This document shows, one piece after another, positions 38,001-49,560 of a stretch of DNA of 64,000 bases (position 1 is the first letter of the stretch; each line of letters opens with the position of its first letter). A program made the position numbers and the translations under genes. The DNA lies in assembly GCA_900239685.1 (NCBI GenBank), contig OENT01000049.1:62001-126000 (forward strand), in the 5' to 3' direction. Below the pieces are notes generated by a model. That model was not told where the DNA came from, did not search any database, and saw nothing but the letters and a program-made list of their open reading frames with translations. This DNA is from Rotaria macrura. Taxonomy: Eukaryota > Rotifera > Eurotatoria > Philodinida > Philodinidae.

Positions 38001-40042
38001 CGGACATTCTTCTAACTTAGAAAAATCAAGATGCATGTTGTTTTTATATACAGGCAACATGACAGATTGTTCATTTTCTATTGCTGTATTAGAATAAATA
38101 TTGCGAGGGTATACCAAATCAAGTTTTCCCCGGATACAAATAATTTTAGGATGATATTTTTTGTACTTTTCGTGATTGCATTTATGAAAAGTGAGAAAGT
38201 CATTTAGCAACTAGTATAAAAAGTTTACTTTGAATTATTTTTGTACAGCAAGTTTCTTGGACGAACAGAACATAAAATGTGAACACATAGACAATCAGAT
38301 TTTCTGTTTCTAAAGAAGAAGACATGAATAACATTTTGGACGTGCCACGAAAACAGAATAAGATCGTTGGAAACTTTCTGTACGTAGCTACTATAGAATT
38401 TTTACGGATGACAGACTAATACGAAGGTATGATTAGAAGTGTATAGCCCTTAAAAAGCTGAAAACATAGCATTATCAACAAGATGTTACATGGTGAGTTT
38501 CCATTGAAATAAGAATGGTAATTTCGGAAGATTTTCACAGAAGAAAAATATATAGTCTCAACAAGTCTCAAGCAAAGAAAACTCAGAAAATAAGGGAAAC
38601 AACGTTTTACGGCTGCTATCGACCCCTAACGATAACATAGTTCTTTATTCTTCTACATCTTACTGGTTAGTTGGCGTCTGAGTTAAATTGATGAAAAATA
38701 GTAGAAGAAAGAAATTGAGTCGACAGACACCGATAGACTATGTCTACGATGAAGAATGTAACTTAACATAAAGAGGGGAAAAGTAAGAGTTTGTTTTGAC
38801 TGTTTTCTTATTCTTGGAAAATTGAATTTTTCGTCAATACTTAACTGAAAATATTGAGAAAAGATTATCTTATAAAATGATTCCTATCGTACACTAGCAT
38901 TTCAATATCGTGAAGGATGTTAGTCATACGATACGATAAAACTAATGGTAAATATTAGCACATAGTATAGAACTGATATAGTGCAGGACAAGGTTGTTTC
39001 TTGATTAAGTCTCTATAATTTATCTGTTTTATCCGTACACGAATGCATGGGTAGAAAGAAAGAGAGATGCATGAGTTTCATCTGATTTTATCAGAATTAA
39101 AGGGGAAGAAATATTTTCCATCCTTCGTATTGATTAATTATACTTTTTTTTTTTGAAAGAAAATGATATGAGAAATAAAGATCACGGTACACAATTTTAT
39201 GGGTCTTTTTGATTGTGGACGTTTTTTCTTGATTGGATGGAAAAAATTACTGCAAATTGGAAAATGTTCACATGATGTAAATAAATGAATGTAGTAACAA
39301 GAATATGATGAACGCCAATAGCTTTTTGAGAAAGAAATTATCTTATTAGAGATAGTTCAGTGATGAATGTCACATGTTATCCAGACCATTCTTATCCATG
39401 TGGTTACAACTAAAGTATTTTAAGAGAAAGAAAAAAAAGATGAATTGAATCAAAATGTGGACAGATAGTAACGATAGCTTTTCTACAAACTATCACAAAT
39501 TTTGATAACGATGTCATAATGTTTCAAAGTTATCATTTTGGTTTGCGATGAACGAAGAAAAATGGAAATCAAGTATGGGCTTGTACTCATAAGTTATGCA
39601 ACGCTACTACAACCATACACGAAGGTTAAGTGTTTTCTTTCTTTTCTTCTCGTTTATGATGTTTTTGTTTTCACCAATAAATTAGCAACTTCACTTCATC
39701 ACGCAGACATTTTCCAATCTGCGGTCATTTTTTCCCTTCAATGAAGAAAAAACGCCCGCAATCAAGAGGTAGTTTTTATCACCCATATGTGTAGATTTGA
39801 TTATGAGAAGATTCATAGATCAAATAAGGGCTTATATCAATGCCAGTATAGAGTGCAGTTCTTGGATAACAGTGACATTGTTTACCATAGACTTATTCGA
39901 AAGTTGAGCTTTGTCATTCGTTACTATTCAGGCAAAGCCACAAAAAGAAATAAATTGCAATTCATCGGAATTTTAGACAATCGTTTTCGAGATTAACTGT
40001 TTTCTATCGATTACTTATGAATCAAATTTATAAATTAATAGA
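35029..40042. other. Gene-poor 5 kb stretch between TEAD and the F-box gene
   Basis: An AATAAA at 35155-35160, about 127 nt after the TEAD stop, is its likely poly(A) signal. The rest is AT-rich with short frames only. The best coding-like piece is one exon-shaped frame at 37987-38210 (-), listed separately. The 122-codon frame at 37226-37594 (+) lacks an ATG start and is partly open on the other strand too. An ATTAATAG just before 40043 could be a splice acceptor for the F-box gene. Confidence 0.5.
37987..38210 (-). other. Isolated exon-shaped open frame, unidentified
   Basis: A 224-nt frame on the minus strand is bounded by a TATACTAG acceptor and a TTG|GTAAGA donor, entering at phase 0 and leaving at phase 2. 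The translation (LLNDFLTFHKCNHEKYKKYH ... KLEECPEDFYW) has a protein-like composition, but I recognise no family. I could not chain neighbouring exons. It may be part of an unknown gene, a decayed one, or chance. Confidence 0.25.
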
Positions 40043-41992
40043 ATGATTCCTTTATCCGGCAATCGACTAATATTTATTCTCGATTTATTACCTAAAGAAA
40101 TAGTTTATACTATTTTCGACTTTCTTTGGGCACATGATATTCTTTATTCGTTTCGAAATGCAAGTAATTATTTCAATACTATTCTCATAACTTATCAAAA
40201 TTATCATGTCAACTTTAAATCAATCTTGAAAAGACAATTCGATTTAATTTGTCGTTTTATTCAACCGAATCAAATTACGTCACTCGTTCTATCGGACAAT
40301 CACGAAACGCCGAGTCAATCGAAAACTTTTCTATCACTCTTTCCAATCGAGCAATTCATTAATCTTCGTGCGATCACGTTGTGTGCCATTGAACAGGATA
40401 GTCATAAACTTCTTTCCAATGTTCGTCTACTAAAATCTCTTCGCTATTTTGAAACAGACACAATGTCTCATCTTTGGATGATTGACACAATACCTCAATT
40501 GCAACAACTAATCGTAAATAATTTTGTTGACAACGACTATCATCATGAAAGTTTACTTTCGTCTTTGACGTTCTCTTGCTTACGGAATCTTAATTTGCCT
40601 TATTGTTCTTACGTTCAACTACGTCGGATTCTATCTTTGGCTACCAAACTCATTTCATTTAAGATTTCATTGATTATTTCCGATTGTACGGGTATTGATT
40701 ATTTTGCTGAGCAAAAGGATGAAATACCTCTTAGTATACAGTATCTCACAATGTCAGTTCAATCATTTAGTAAGTTGAAAAATATATGTCGAGAGAATAT
40801 TCGAAAAAAGAAAAGTTTAAAATCGATGAATGAATTTCATGAAGAGCAATTTTTCTTATACTCATACTTTAATGTCGTCTAAATTCTTTTAAGTAAAAGA
40901 GAATTCATTTTTAATTAATTTATGCTGTTGTTTTTTCCTTTTATTGCTCGACTTATTTCGCGTCTGATATTCGAACGATTTCTTTTACGAATGCCTCATC
41001 TTCAACAGCTTGAACTGGTCGTTCCTTCGGGTGGAAGTAGCAATCTTCTAGAAGGAAATCAATGGGAAATATTCATTCAAACGTATTTACCACATCTGTC
41101 CATATTCAATTTCAAGTTTCAAATAAGAACTATTGATCGAAACATTTCCAATGAAAAAATAGTTCTCGATCAATTTACTAGTTCATTCTGGCTGAAGAGA
41201 AATCCATCATGGTATGTGGCGTACAATATTGACGATCATATTCTTTATTCGATTCCACGTTTCGCTTCTCGTACAATAAAATACTCTTTATCGTCGGTTT
41301 TACCACATGTAACAACACTTCCTATTGACCAATATTCAATCTATTATGATCATATAAATGAATTAGAATTTGATTCAAATACGAAATCGTCCAATCCATG
41401 CATGTATGTTCAACGATTGATATTGTCAACGAAAGAGATCGATGAAAATGTAATAGATCTTACCAGAGTAGAATATTTATGCGTTAAATCATCGTCATGG
41501 TCATGGAAGAAACTCTTTCAAATGATTAACATTTCAATGCCTCGAGTATATCACTTGAAAGTTGATTTTAGTTATTCTTTGGAACTGATGTCTGACGTTG
41601 ATGTCATAGAACATATTCGTATACTGGAACTTCCTCAGTTGTCATGTTCCTACAAAAACAATCACATCGGTATAACTTCTCTTTTCCCGTTTGTCGAACG
41701 TTTAACTGTTGGAATCACAAATCTTAATCAAATGGCACACATGATCGATCAATTTATGCATCTGTCAAGTGGATCATTTCATATTATGGATGATCAAAAT
41801 AATATTAATAATACAATAACTGATTCGGATATGTTGTACAAATGGCTTATTGAGAATACAAATTGTGTAGTAAACAACCGTAGTTTTACGTGTCGATTAG
41901 ATTGTCAATCCGATCTATGGGTACATCTATGGATTACTAGTGACAGCAGCACACGATCGGAAAAAGTACAGATTCATTGCCTTTTTCTTTAA
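40043..41992 (+). CDS. F-box domain protein of the bdelloid-expanded type, splice unresolved
   Basis: F-box proteins link substrates to SCF ubiquitin ligases through Skp1. The first segment (40043-40769) starts at an ATG and has the F-box near residues 13-50 (LLPKEIVYTIFDFLWAHDIL). A Leu-rich region follows, without clear LRR periodicity. The second segment, from ~40950 to the TAA at 41992, continues the family pattern (LRMPHLQQLELVV, GNQWEIFIQTYLPHLSIFNF). A good GTAAGT donor sits at 40770 (phase 1). No AG acceptor of matching phase exists before the conserved sequence resumes: a strong pyrimidine tract at 40926-40949 runs into CTCGAC instead of an AG. The first AG after it (41007-41008) is in the wrong phase. 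Either the acceptor is mutated, a non-canonical site is used, or the copy is broken. An AG lies 2 nt before the ATG. Confidence 0.75.
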
Positions 41993-43056
41993 TGTTGCAA
42001 ATAGTTTTATTTTTTAGTCAAAAGTAGCAAAAACAATATTACCCAATGAGCAAGGGGTAGAACTGAAGGAAACAAATGGATCTCATGACTATTCAAAATG
42101 TTGTTCATTACTATAGATAATGAGGAATATCACGGAAAACTTGACGACATATCAATACTCGTCATCTGTCTAATGCTTTGGCTTTTAACTGTGTGAAATA
42201 AAAATTAGTCAGTAATTAAAACATAATTTATCTGCACGAGTAATTCTTACAACATATTCAGTTGATTGATATCTTTAGCAACTTTTACACTTATTGATGG
42301 TTATCTTTTAATCTAATAGTAGATGCATAAAGAAGTACGCGATGAAATTTCTAAAAACATAGTTCGACATCAGTTTTCAGTATCCTTAGTGATTTTATCT
42401 CGAGATGCAATACAGTTTACATCTAAAACTGTATTGAATTCATCGAAGTATGATTGAATTTTTTCCAAGTGTTGGAATTCTTTATCACAGATTGACTTTT
42501 CAACGTGCTTATTTTTAATATTATGGCTTAAACAAAAAATATTATTTCAAAGATAAACATACAATAACGATTGAACTATGTTGCATTATCTGCCGCAATA
42601 AAAATCTCTAGCATAATTTTGATTCCAATTTTGCGTTGTCTACCAATTGAATGAATCATTCGTATATTTATTAGTAGTGACCTGGTTTATTTTAGTACCC
42701 ATTAGATATGTCTCATGATATCTGTAGTAACAAAGTAACAATATGGCAGTATTTCTAATCTTTTTTCCTCTTTGCATATGATTCATCGTAACCCGTAACA
42801 CACTTGATGACAGATAGCTCACATGTTATCAATCATCGTGATAATAGCTATGACAACACCAAGGAAATATTTTGACTTGTTCTACATTTGAATGATGATT
42901 CTCGTTCGGATCAGAACCTGATGCGTTCGTCATATAAGTTTTGAGCAATAACTAGCGGGAAATGATCGTACATAAAAAAATAATTCTTTTAATCAAATAA
43001 AAATTTTTGACAATAATTGATAATAAGAAAACATGCTGACACAGATCATGGTTTAT
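41993..43056. other. Intergenic between convergent F-box and amidase genes
   Basis: No gene or repeat was recognised. It contains both 3' UTRs; an AATAAA-like CAATAAAAATC occurs near 42596. Confidence 0.45.
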
Positions 43057-43722
43057 CTATGTGGAGCTTTTAGTTTTACTCCAACTAAATAAACGTTGGA
43101 AGATTCCAACCGGTTGTCGATAGATATATTGCTCAAGAATTTTATCTTTATTAGTTTCATCAAATGGTTCTAGTTGACCGTTGTCTTCAATTTCCATCCA
43201 ACCATATAGTTTATGTTTATCAGCAATATAGTAAAGACCATTTTCAAATTTTAACGGTTCTCGACGAGCATAATCACCTGGCCAAGTGTTATACAAATTG
43301 TTCTGTTCAGCAATATGAACATATCCTGGTACAACATCAGTGATAATAGCCACGTGTCCGAAAGGCATTTTTCGACTACGCATATAGATAAGTATTGAAT
43401 CTTTCTTTGGTGCTTCTGCAGAACCATTAGCCACTGGACGTAAAGAAAATCTTTGACCATCGATCACTCGTTCAATATACTTCACATCACCCCAAATATT
43501 ACAAGCACATGGAATATCTCGAAACACACAACTTTTACGTAGTAGTAACCAACGACGAGCGAATTCCACACATTGCCATTGATAACCAGTGTATATGCCG
43601 CACACATAATGACGACCAATGTTAAAAATGCTACTGTTTTTGTTTGAATAGGCTGGAACATTCGTTGATGCAATACCTTCGATTTCATTGAACGGAATTT
43701 CGTTTCTTATTGTACCCGCCAT
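43057..43722 (-). CDS. Stand-alone glutathionylspermidine amidase (CHAP/NlpC-P60 superfamily)
   Basis: The product is 221 aa from a single exon. It aligns along its length with the N-terminal amidase half of bacterial GspS/trypanothione synthetase, which splits glutathionylspermidine into glutathione and spermidine. Cys51 in GYQWQCVEFARRWLL is the nucleophile, His123 in FGHVAIITDV the base, and Glu139 in HIAEQNN the third residue, matching the E. coli Cys-His-Glu triad. The motif NGSAEAP and a closing LYGWMEIED are also conserved. The ATP-grasp synthetase half is absent, and the frame ends ~60 aa after the amidase core with a basic tail (RLFSWSKTKSST). The start at 43722 has a good context (ACCATGG). 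The lack of introns beside intron-rich neighbours suggests bacterial origin, or retroposition. No signal peptide is seen, so it is probably cytosolic. Bdelloids are reported to carry transferred trypanothione-pathway genes. Confidence 0.9.
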   Translation of the reverse strand: MAGTIRNEIPFNEIEGIASTNVPAYSNKNSSIFNIGRHYVCGIYTGYQWQCVEFARRWLLLRKSCVFRDIPCACNIWGDVKYIERVIDGQRFSLRPVANGSAEAPKKDSILIYMRSRKMPFGHVAIITDVVPGYVHIAEQNNLYNTWPGDYARREPLKFENGLYYIADKHKLYGWMEIEDNGQLEPFDETNKDKILEQYIYRQPVGIFQRLFSWSKTKSST

Positions 43723-46700
43723 GGTTTTTCGTTTCAAGAAAAAAATTAATCAAAAATGAGTTTTGATGAAAATAAATTTTAGAATCTTTTCGAAACTATA
43801 CAAATAAGTTTAGTGTTAGTAGTGATTCTCTTATTTTGTTACATATAGCGCAAACTTTCATTCAATTATCTGAAAATACAATAATAGCTCATGGATAGAA
43901 ATTTTACAATTCTAAAATTACAAATCATTCTGTATTTTAGTACAGTCTTATAAATGTTTACATAGCTCACAGAAAATACGTTTAAGGTTCACATAAACAT
44001 ATGTATAAACTTGATAAATCACTGTTTTGTATTCGAACTTGTTCATCAAGAACGTTCAGGTGAAATTCCCATCTATTAGATTCTCCTACAATCTTGCTGT
44101 GTTCAGTTTCGTCAAATACTTCACTCATTCTCAATACAGAGGCATATCGTTCTTCTATAAAACAGGTATCCCAAACAATCCATCTAATGAACTTTTTGAA
44201 AATGCAAAAAGGAAATGGTTTATCTCTAAGAATAATGTATAATTCTACTCTATAAAAATTAAAAATACTTGTACAGTGACTGGACTGATCATGGCACGAA
44301 CAAAATGCTGCCAGATTTAAGTATCGTGTATAGGGAGTCGACTTCATGAAGTATGATGTAAAAGTTTGGGTGCAGAATATCGATGCAACAGTGGCGTATC
44401 GATGAGAAATGTATATGTATCTGTAGATTTTTAGACGGTGTGAGTATTTCAGAGAAATCTATGTACTGCAAACAGTTATAATCAGCCTAATTCATATGTG
44501 ATTACTCTTCTATCTTCGAATCTCAACCACGGCTACGCAAAAAGCTGCGTTAACATTAAATTTTACACCAGTACGCCAAATCATAAAGCATGCACTTGCT
44601 CTGTAAACTCGGAGCCTGTACCTAAACTCACTCTTAGATTACAAGTGAAGAATCTGATTTCATTTATATAAAGATCTAGAGTATAATGAAGTGGTGCAGC
44701 ATATTGCCCATGCAATGAATGGGTCCTGTGATGCCCCGTTCTAAAGTCCCTTGTAGATCGTATCTTATTAAAACAACAACTTGGCTCAAAGATTCCAATA
44801 ATGCAGATACATCTTCTCTTTTGTTTTAATAAAGAAAATATTTGACGAGCAGAAAACTAAAATGAAATCGATTGAAAAGCTATTTTTCAAAAAAATTGGT
44901 ATTTGATGAGAAAACCAGGAAAATCTATCAATTAATCGTCTGAATGTCATATATAGATGATCCCTCGACTCACTATACATTAATAGGTATTCTTTTCTAT
45001 TTCTACAATTGTTCATGGCACTACTACATGGGATACTTAGAAATAAATATCTTCTCAAGCAAACAAGAGAATCTGTGCATAGAAGAGCGACATAACAATG
45101 ACATTGAAATTTTTATTAAATAAGTACATTAAATAATGCGCATCGTCATCGTATATGAGTAACAAACTACCTTGTAAAACTGTAGGGATCATGTGAGAAA
45201 AAGCATAGTGACTCATTTTCATGGACAATGATCCCTTCGAAAATATTTGTTGTTCTATTTTAATAATAGTGATATTTTAACTACCTAATACAATTGAAGT
45301 CTTTTAGTTATATTCTATGACTTTTGAAATTAGATTTTTTATTCAAGTCTTTAGTTCTTTAATAAATTTATCTAGTCGATCATATAGATTTCATCACCAA
45401 TTCTTTGACTGCAATTCTGATATACGATATCGACGAAATGCGAAAAACAATTGAGAGGCTGAAAAATATAACAGTTGTTTTCATTTTAGCAGCATCGATC
45501 GAATTCTGATTTGATCAGAAGAGTATACATACTGATGTGAACTCTTCAAGTACCAACATTTATAATGAAGAGTGCGTATATGAAATACATTACTACGCGA
45601 AAGTTTATAAGTTTTTGAAATCTTAAACTCTAGTAGAAGAAGACTGTTTTATTCAGAACTGAAATCTGAAACAAACTAATTTTGTGCGTTTTAGTCCGTA
45701 CATAAGTCGGTAATCGAGTATATCTTTATATACTGGCTATTTGAAATACATTTAAATCATTCTGCATATCTAGACTTGCTTAGTCTCCATCTTCTGAGCG
45801 TATCGCAACCTTCGATTCTATGTAAAAGTATTAAAAAAAGAAGATTGAAGAGTTTGTCACAACGTCAATATGTTTCTCAAAACTGAAGGAACTGTTTTTC
45901 TGAAGTTGAGAAATGAAATACTATGATTCGTCACCTAGTTAATTTTCATCATCCATTCCCCGATTCACAGAAGAGGTCGTGCTTCAACATGATAAAGTGT
46001 TGACGATAAGCAGAACATCGTATCGAGATGTACAATATACTTCATTCGTTAAAAGACTCATTCTCAACTTAGCCAAATCATATCATTAAATATTCAGCCA
46101 CGTTCCAGCTTTACTCTGGAAGCAAAAGAAAATTACTCAGCTCGACCAAATACAAAAAAAAACAGAATTAGTCGATATTTGACTTTCGCTATAGTTCAAT
46201 TTATCTATACTTTATTCTTGGTTCAACACTTATAACTCGTGAAACACGAAGTGAGGATAAGAGAAAATATCGGAGAATTTCATACAATTAGAAATATTAT
46301 TAATTCTGTTCAGTTGATAAAAACAAATAAAATGTTGGACACGGTTCAAAGCTTTTGTTTCATGTAACATTACATGAGAATCGCTTCTAAATCAAAATAA
46401 CTTGTCCCAATACAGAACTAAATGACTATTTTCATCGCTACTATATGCGAAAGCATTTGCGTTCTATAGAGACTTTGCAGCGTATGTGCATATTTATTAT
46501 ATGAAAAAGAAAATGATTTTTAGTCATATTGAACTAAGTATTAAAATTTTTATTTTCATACCAATTCAATAATTAATTCCATTAGCAATAAAAAGTACTG
46601 GTTAAAATATGGATAAAATTGAAATCTAGTAAACTACTCTTCATTCGTTAGATACCAGCAGAAGCATTAGGATCGATGCATATTTATTTTTCTTTCTGCA

Positions 46701-47490
46701 CTTGAAAAGAGTCGATTTAATGACGTTTTACTTCTATGTAATTGACGTACGAAACCTAGGACCTGCCCATTCTCCTAGATTTCTCGAGAACAGATGAACA
46801 AAAAATTATGAAGCGTATGGCTGCTAGTGTAGGTGATGAGAGCGGAGCAAGATCACAGACTCAACATTGGCAGAAATTTTCTGTTCTTTCTTGACGTGCC
46901 TCATATCTAGTTTATATGTTGAACGAGAAAAATTTTGCACTCGTTTCTTCCTTCGCTGCTCTATCTGCATCGACAATGTATTGGAAGCTTTCTGTAGATT
47001 GCTGAATCAGGGTGGGACTGTTGATGTGGATATGGATGTGAATGTGAGGATGTGCCTATAGATACAGATATGAAAGCGAAGAGGTACAGAAAACTATTGC
47101 TCCTCCTCAAACCGGTACATCTTCAAAAACTCTAGACACCGTTCAAGAATATTCCTGAATCAAATACTATTGAAGGGGTAGTAGTATTACTTCATGTGGT
47201 GCCATTCACCTCACTATCCCCGACAAATATCGTAAACATTCAAAAATTGGTTGTCGTCGTTAACAGCAATGCTACTGCTAAAGCCGCCACTGCGTCTACT
47301 GATGGTACTTCGTCTCCTGGTAGTTCTTCTACAACATCCTGATAGAAGACATTTTGTGTTTTTGGTGTTATGTATTTTTTTTTGAAAAAAAAGTCTAAGC
47401 TAAAATAAAACAAATCGCAAATATTTAATTCATCTTCCTCAAACTCAATAACAGATAACAGTTAAAAGAATTTTTTTTCAGTCATTATTT
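43723..47490. other. Intergenic 3.8 kb, mostly featureless
   Basis: The left end must hold the amidase promoter. A 121-codon frame at 43982-44347 (-) has no recognised motif and overlaps a 71-codon frame on the other strand. The right end (46867-47342) has coding-like pieces described separately. The rest shows nothing I can name. Confidence 0.45.
46867..47342 (+). pseudogene. Decayed coding-like DNA, family not identified
   Basis: Three adjacent pieces read like protein in different frames: VLEAFCRLLNQGGTVDVDMD (ending near 47059), TIAPPQTGTSSKTLDTVQEY (near 47090-47160) and GVVVLLHVVPFTSLSPTN continuing into a Ser/Thr/Ala-rich end that stops at 47340-47342. Base composition is richer in G+C than the surroundings. 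Frame changes between pieces suggest a broken gene. I cannot name the family with confidence. Confidence 0.3.
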
Positions 47491-47630
47491 AACAGAGGTG
47501 GGCTAGTAAGAGGTTTTTCAAGTCACAAGTCAAGTGAAGTCACTAAAAAAATTTCAAGTCAATTCAAGTCAAGTCTGACTTGACTTGAATTGGACTTGGT
47601 CATTTTTGACTTGACTTGCCCAGCTCTGTT
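47491..47630. mobile_element. 140-bp MITE-like foldback element
   Basis: Terminal inverted repeats AACAGAGGTGGGC (left) and GCCCAGCTCTGTT (right) pair with one mismatch. The inside is made of short CAAGTCAAGT units on the left and ACTTGACTTG units on the right, so the whole folds into a hairpin. ATTT flanks both sides (47487-47490 and 47631-47634) as a likely target duplication. A further stretch of the same unit occurs near 62345-62365. Confidence 0.7.
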
Positions 47631-47645
47631 ATTTAAGATATCAGT

Positions 47646-47901
47646 AATACCCAGGAGGAAGGTTACGGATCCCTGTAAATCACCATAACTTCATCGTAAA
47701 CGACCGCATCTTCGCCAGAAGTTACCGTAAATCACCATATTAGTACTGTATTCCATCGTAAACCAGGTCGATGGTTTACAATCGTATTCCCACTGTAATA
47801 TTGACGTATGCGTCTCGTTTATCGACCGTATTTGTGCCGTATATGTTTCGTATTTGACTGTAAACGATCTTATACGTGCCGTTTGTTTTCATCTGGGTAT
47901 T
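47646..47901. mobile_element. 256-bp MITE-like element with 9-bp terminal repeats
   Basis: AATACCCAG (47646-47654) and CTGGGTATT (47893-47901) are exact inverted copies. The interior repeats CGTAAAC/CGTAAAT and CCGTAT words and has no open frame. No clear target duplication is seen. A small TCTGGGTA ... TACCCAG pair at ~51894-51982 may be related. Confidence 0.4.
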
Positions 47902-48467
47902 GAAACCAATGGCAAGTCATTACACCCATCGAAGCAAATAAACACGATTTTAGAAGAACATAAAAGAATCTCATCACTTCGATATTGTGTTTGATAATAG
48001 GGTGATAACATAATATCTAATGTGTTATAAACAAAACATTTTCAAGAGTCTTTCGATATGCAAAAAAAGAAGGCTTACGTTCTATTAAGTAGACAATGAT
48101 CATTGCTTTTAATTGAGATTAATAAATATCGTAGTAACTGTTTAATAGTCGATTTCGTTTTTACCCGTTAGTTCAACATTTAGACGAAGAAAGTGCTAAG
48201 AAATAACTAACTAAAATGCAGCACAAATGTTCTTTTTATTTCATTTTGCTATAGATTGATCATTTGTCACCAGGCTGTCTTTGGATGATATCGGAGTTCT
48301 ATTTCCTAGAATCAAGAAAAAAACTAGATGCATCATCCTTGGAGCATGCGATCACAGTTAATGACTTGAATCAGATGAAAGAGTGTATGGACTATGGTCA
48401 GTTATCTCATGTCAGTTACATATAGACTGCTGGTATCAGATTACAATATTTTAAAAATCTAGGAATC

Positions 48468-49560
48468 ATGTATTGGGTGATACCAACTTTGGTCGAAAAG
48501 TAAAAATGTCGAAAAGGGAAAAGGTCGAAAGATAAAAGGTTGAAAAGGGAAAAGGTTGAGAGTAAAAATGTCGAAAGACTAAAATATCGAAGGTTACATT
48601 AGCCGCAAGAAGAATAATTGCAATAAAATGAGAAATGACTCTTTATTTTTCTTTTGAATGAGGAAAACTTAAAAATCAATAAACAAACTTAACACATGGA
48701 TGGTTGGCTTGGTGAACGTCAATATAATCTAAGCAGAATTATTTGACCTTTTTCGCTACTACGAAGGACAAGCCTGTAACCTGGCCGAATGCATCGATAA
48801 GATTGTCACCGTATCGTTTGTATAAAGTGTTGATGCGATGCTGTATCATTGATGTTCGGTAGTTCTTTTTCTTTGATACGCCACTCGACCATTGAGCCAT
48901 TATCACTGTGACTCGTTTTACTTCGATCAAATCAGGATTTGGAGAGTGATCATGTTCCTCTTGGCTGCCATCGATATGCACATCGTCCAAAGTGGTGTGC
49001 ATCGTACATTAAACAACCACTAAATATGCAAACCCAGTACTTTCTTTTGGCTTATTTCTTGTTGCGCTTGTACACATAATCGTTCATAACTAACAGCATG
49101 GTTGACCTTTGTTTGATTAAATGAACGATAAATTGGCAGTGGAAGTATTAGACACTTCAGTAACAGTACCCATACTTATCATTTTCACGCTCGAGCTCCT
49201 TATCGATCTTCGATACAATTTCTTTTCTGTGATTCCTTTCATCACTCGTGACCAGCGAGAGTTGTTTTCCGACGCAGGATTGGACAATGAAGTTCTCCAA
49301 TAAGTTGAACAACAAGGACATGAACCCTGACAACAATTTCCTTTTGGCAGCATCTTCCTTCTTCATTTTTCAAACAATTCTTTTCATTATATTGCAGGGA
49401 AAATTCCGAAAAGTCAAGCTTTTTCAGCGTTGTCCTTTCGACGTCTTTACTTTTCTACATTTTTACCTATTGACATTTTTATTTTCGACATTTTCCCTTT
49501 TCGACATTTTTACTTTCGACATCAGTAGTTTCGACATTAGTTACGTAAACCATGTATTGG
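48468..49560. mobile_element. Mutator-like (MULE-type) element with 10-bp target-site duplication
   Basis: CATGTATTGG occurs at 48468-48477 and again at 49551-49560, directly repeated, as expected for the 8-11 bp target duplications of Mutator-like elements. Between them, 1073 bp begins and ends with inverted arrays of a short word: GTAAAAATGTCGAAAAGGG on the left (48490-48600, with degenerate copies) and its complement on the right (49410-49550). The interior holds a broken FLYWCH zinc-finger frame on the minus strand. No transposase core (DDE domain) is visible, so the copy is non-autonomous. The tandem arrays inside the terminal repeats resemble foldback elements. Confidence 0.75.
48739..49100 (-). 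pseudogene. FLYWCH zinc-finger remnant inside the Mutator-like element
   Basis: Reading the minus strand with one stop and one frameshift gives the FLYWCH layout. A YVYKRNKK stretch is followed by YWVC, a second Cys in FSGC, then HTTLDDVHIDGSQEEHDHSP with the H-x-H pair and the usual NPDLIEVKR continuation. The longest intact part is 87 codons (48739-49002). FLYWCH domains bind DNA and are often carried by Mutator-like transposases. The remaining frame at 49117-49366 shows no motif I know. Confidence 0.6.

Noticed and set aside
43982-44347. 121-codon minus-strand frame with an ATG
   Set aside because: It has no motif, no splice neighbours and a competing frame on the other strand. Kept only as a remark in the intergenic entry.
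44500-44600. Search for tRNA genes around a TTCGAATCTC string
   Set aside because: No cloverleaf arms could be formed on either strand; no tRNA, rRNA or CRISPR array was found anywhere in the window by eye.
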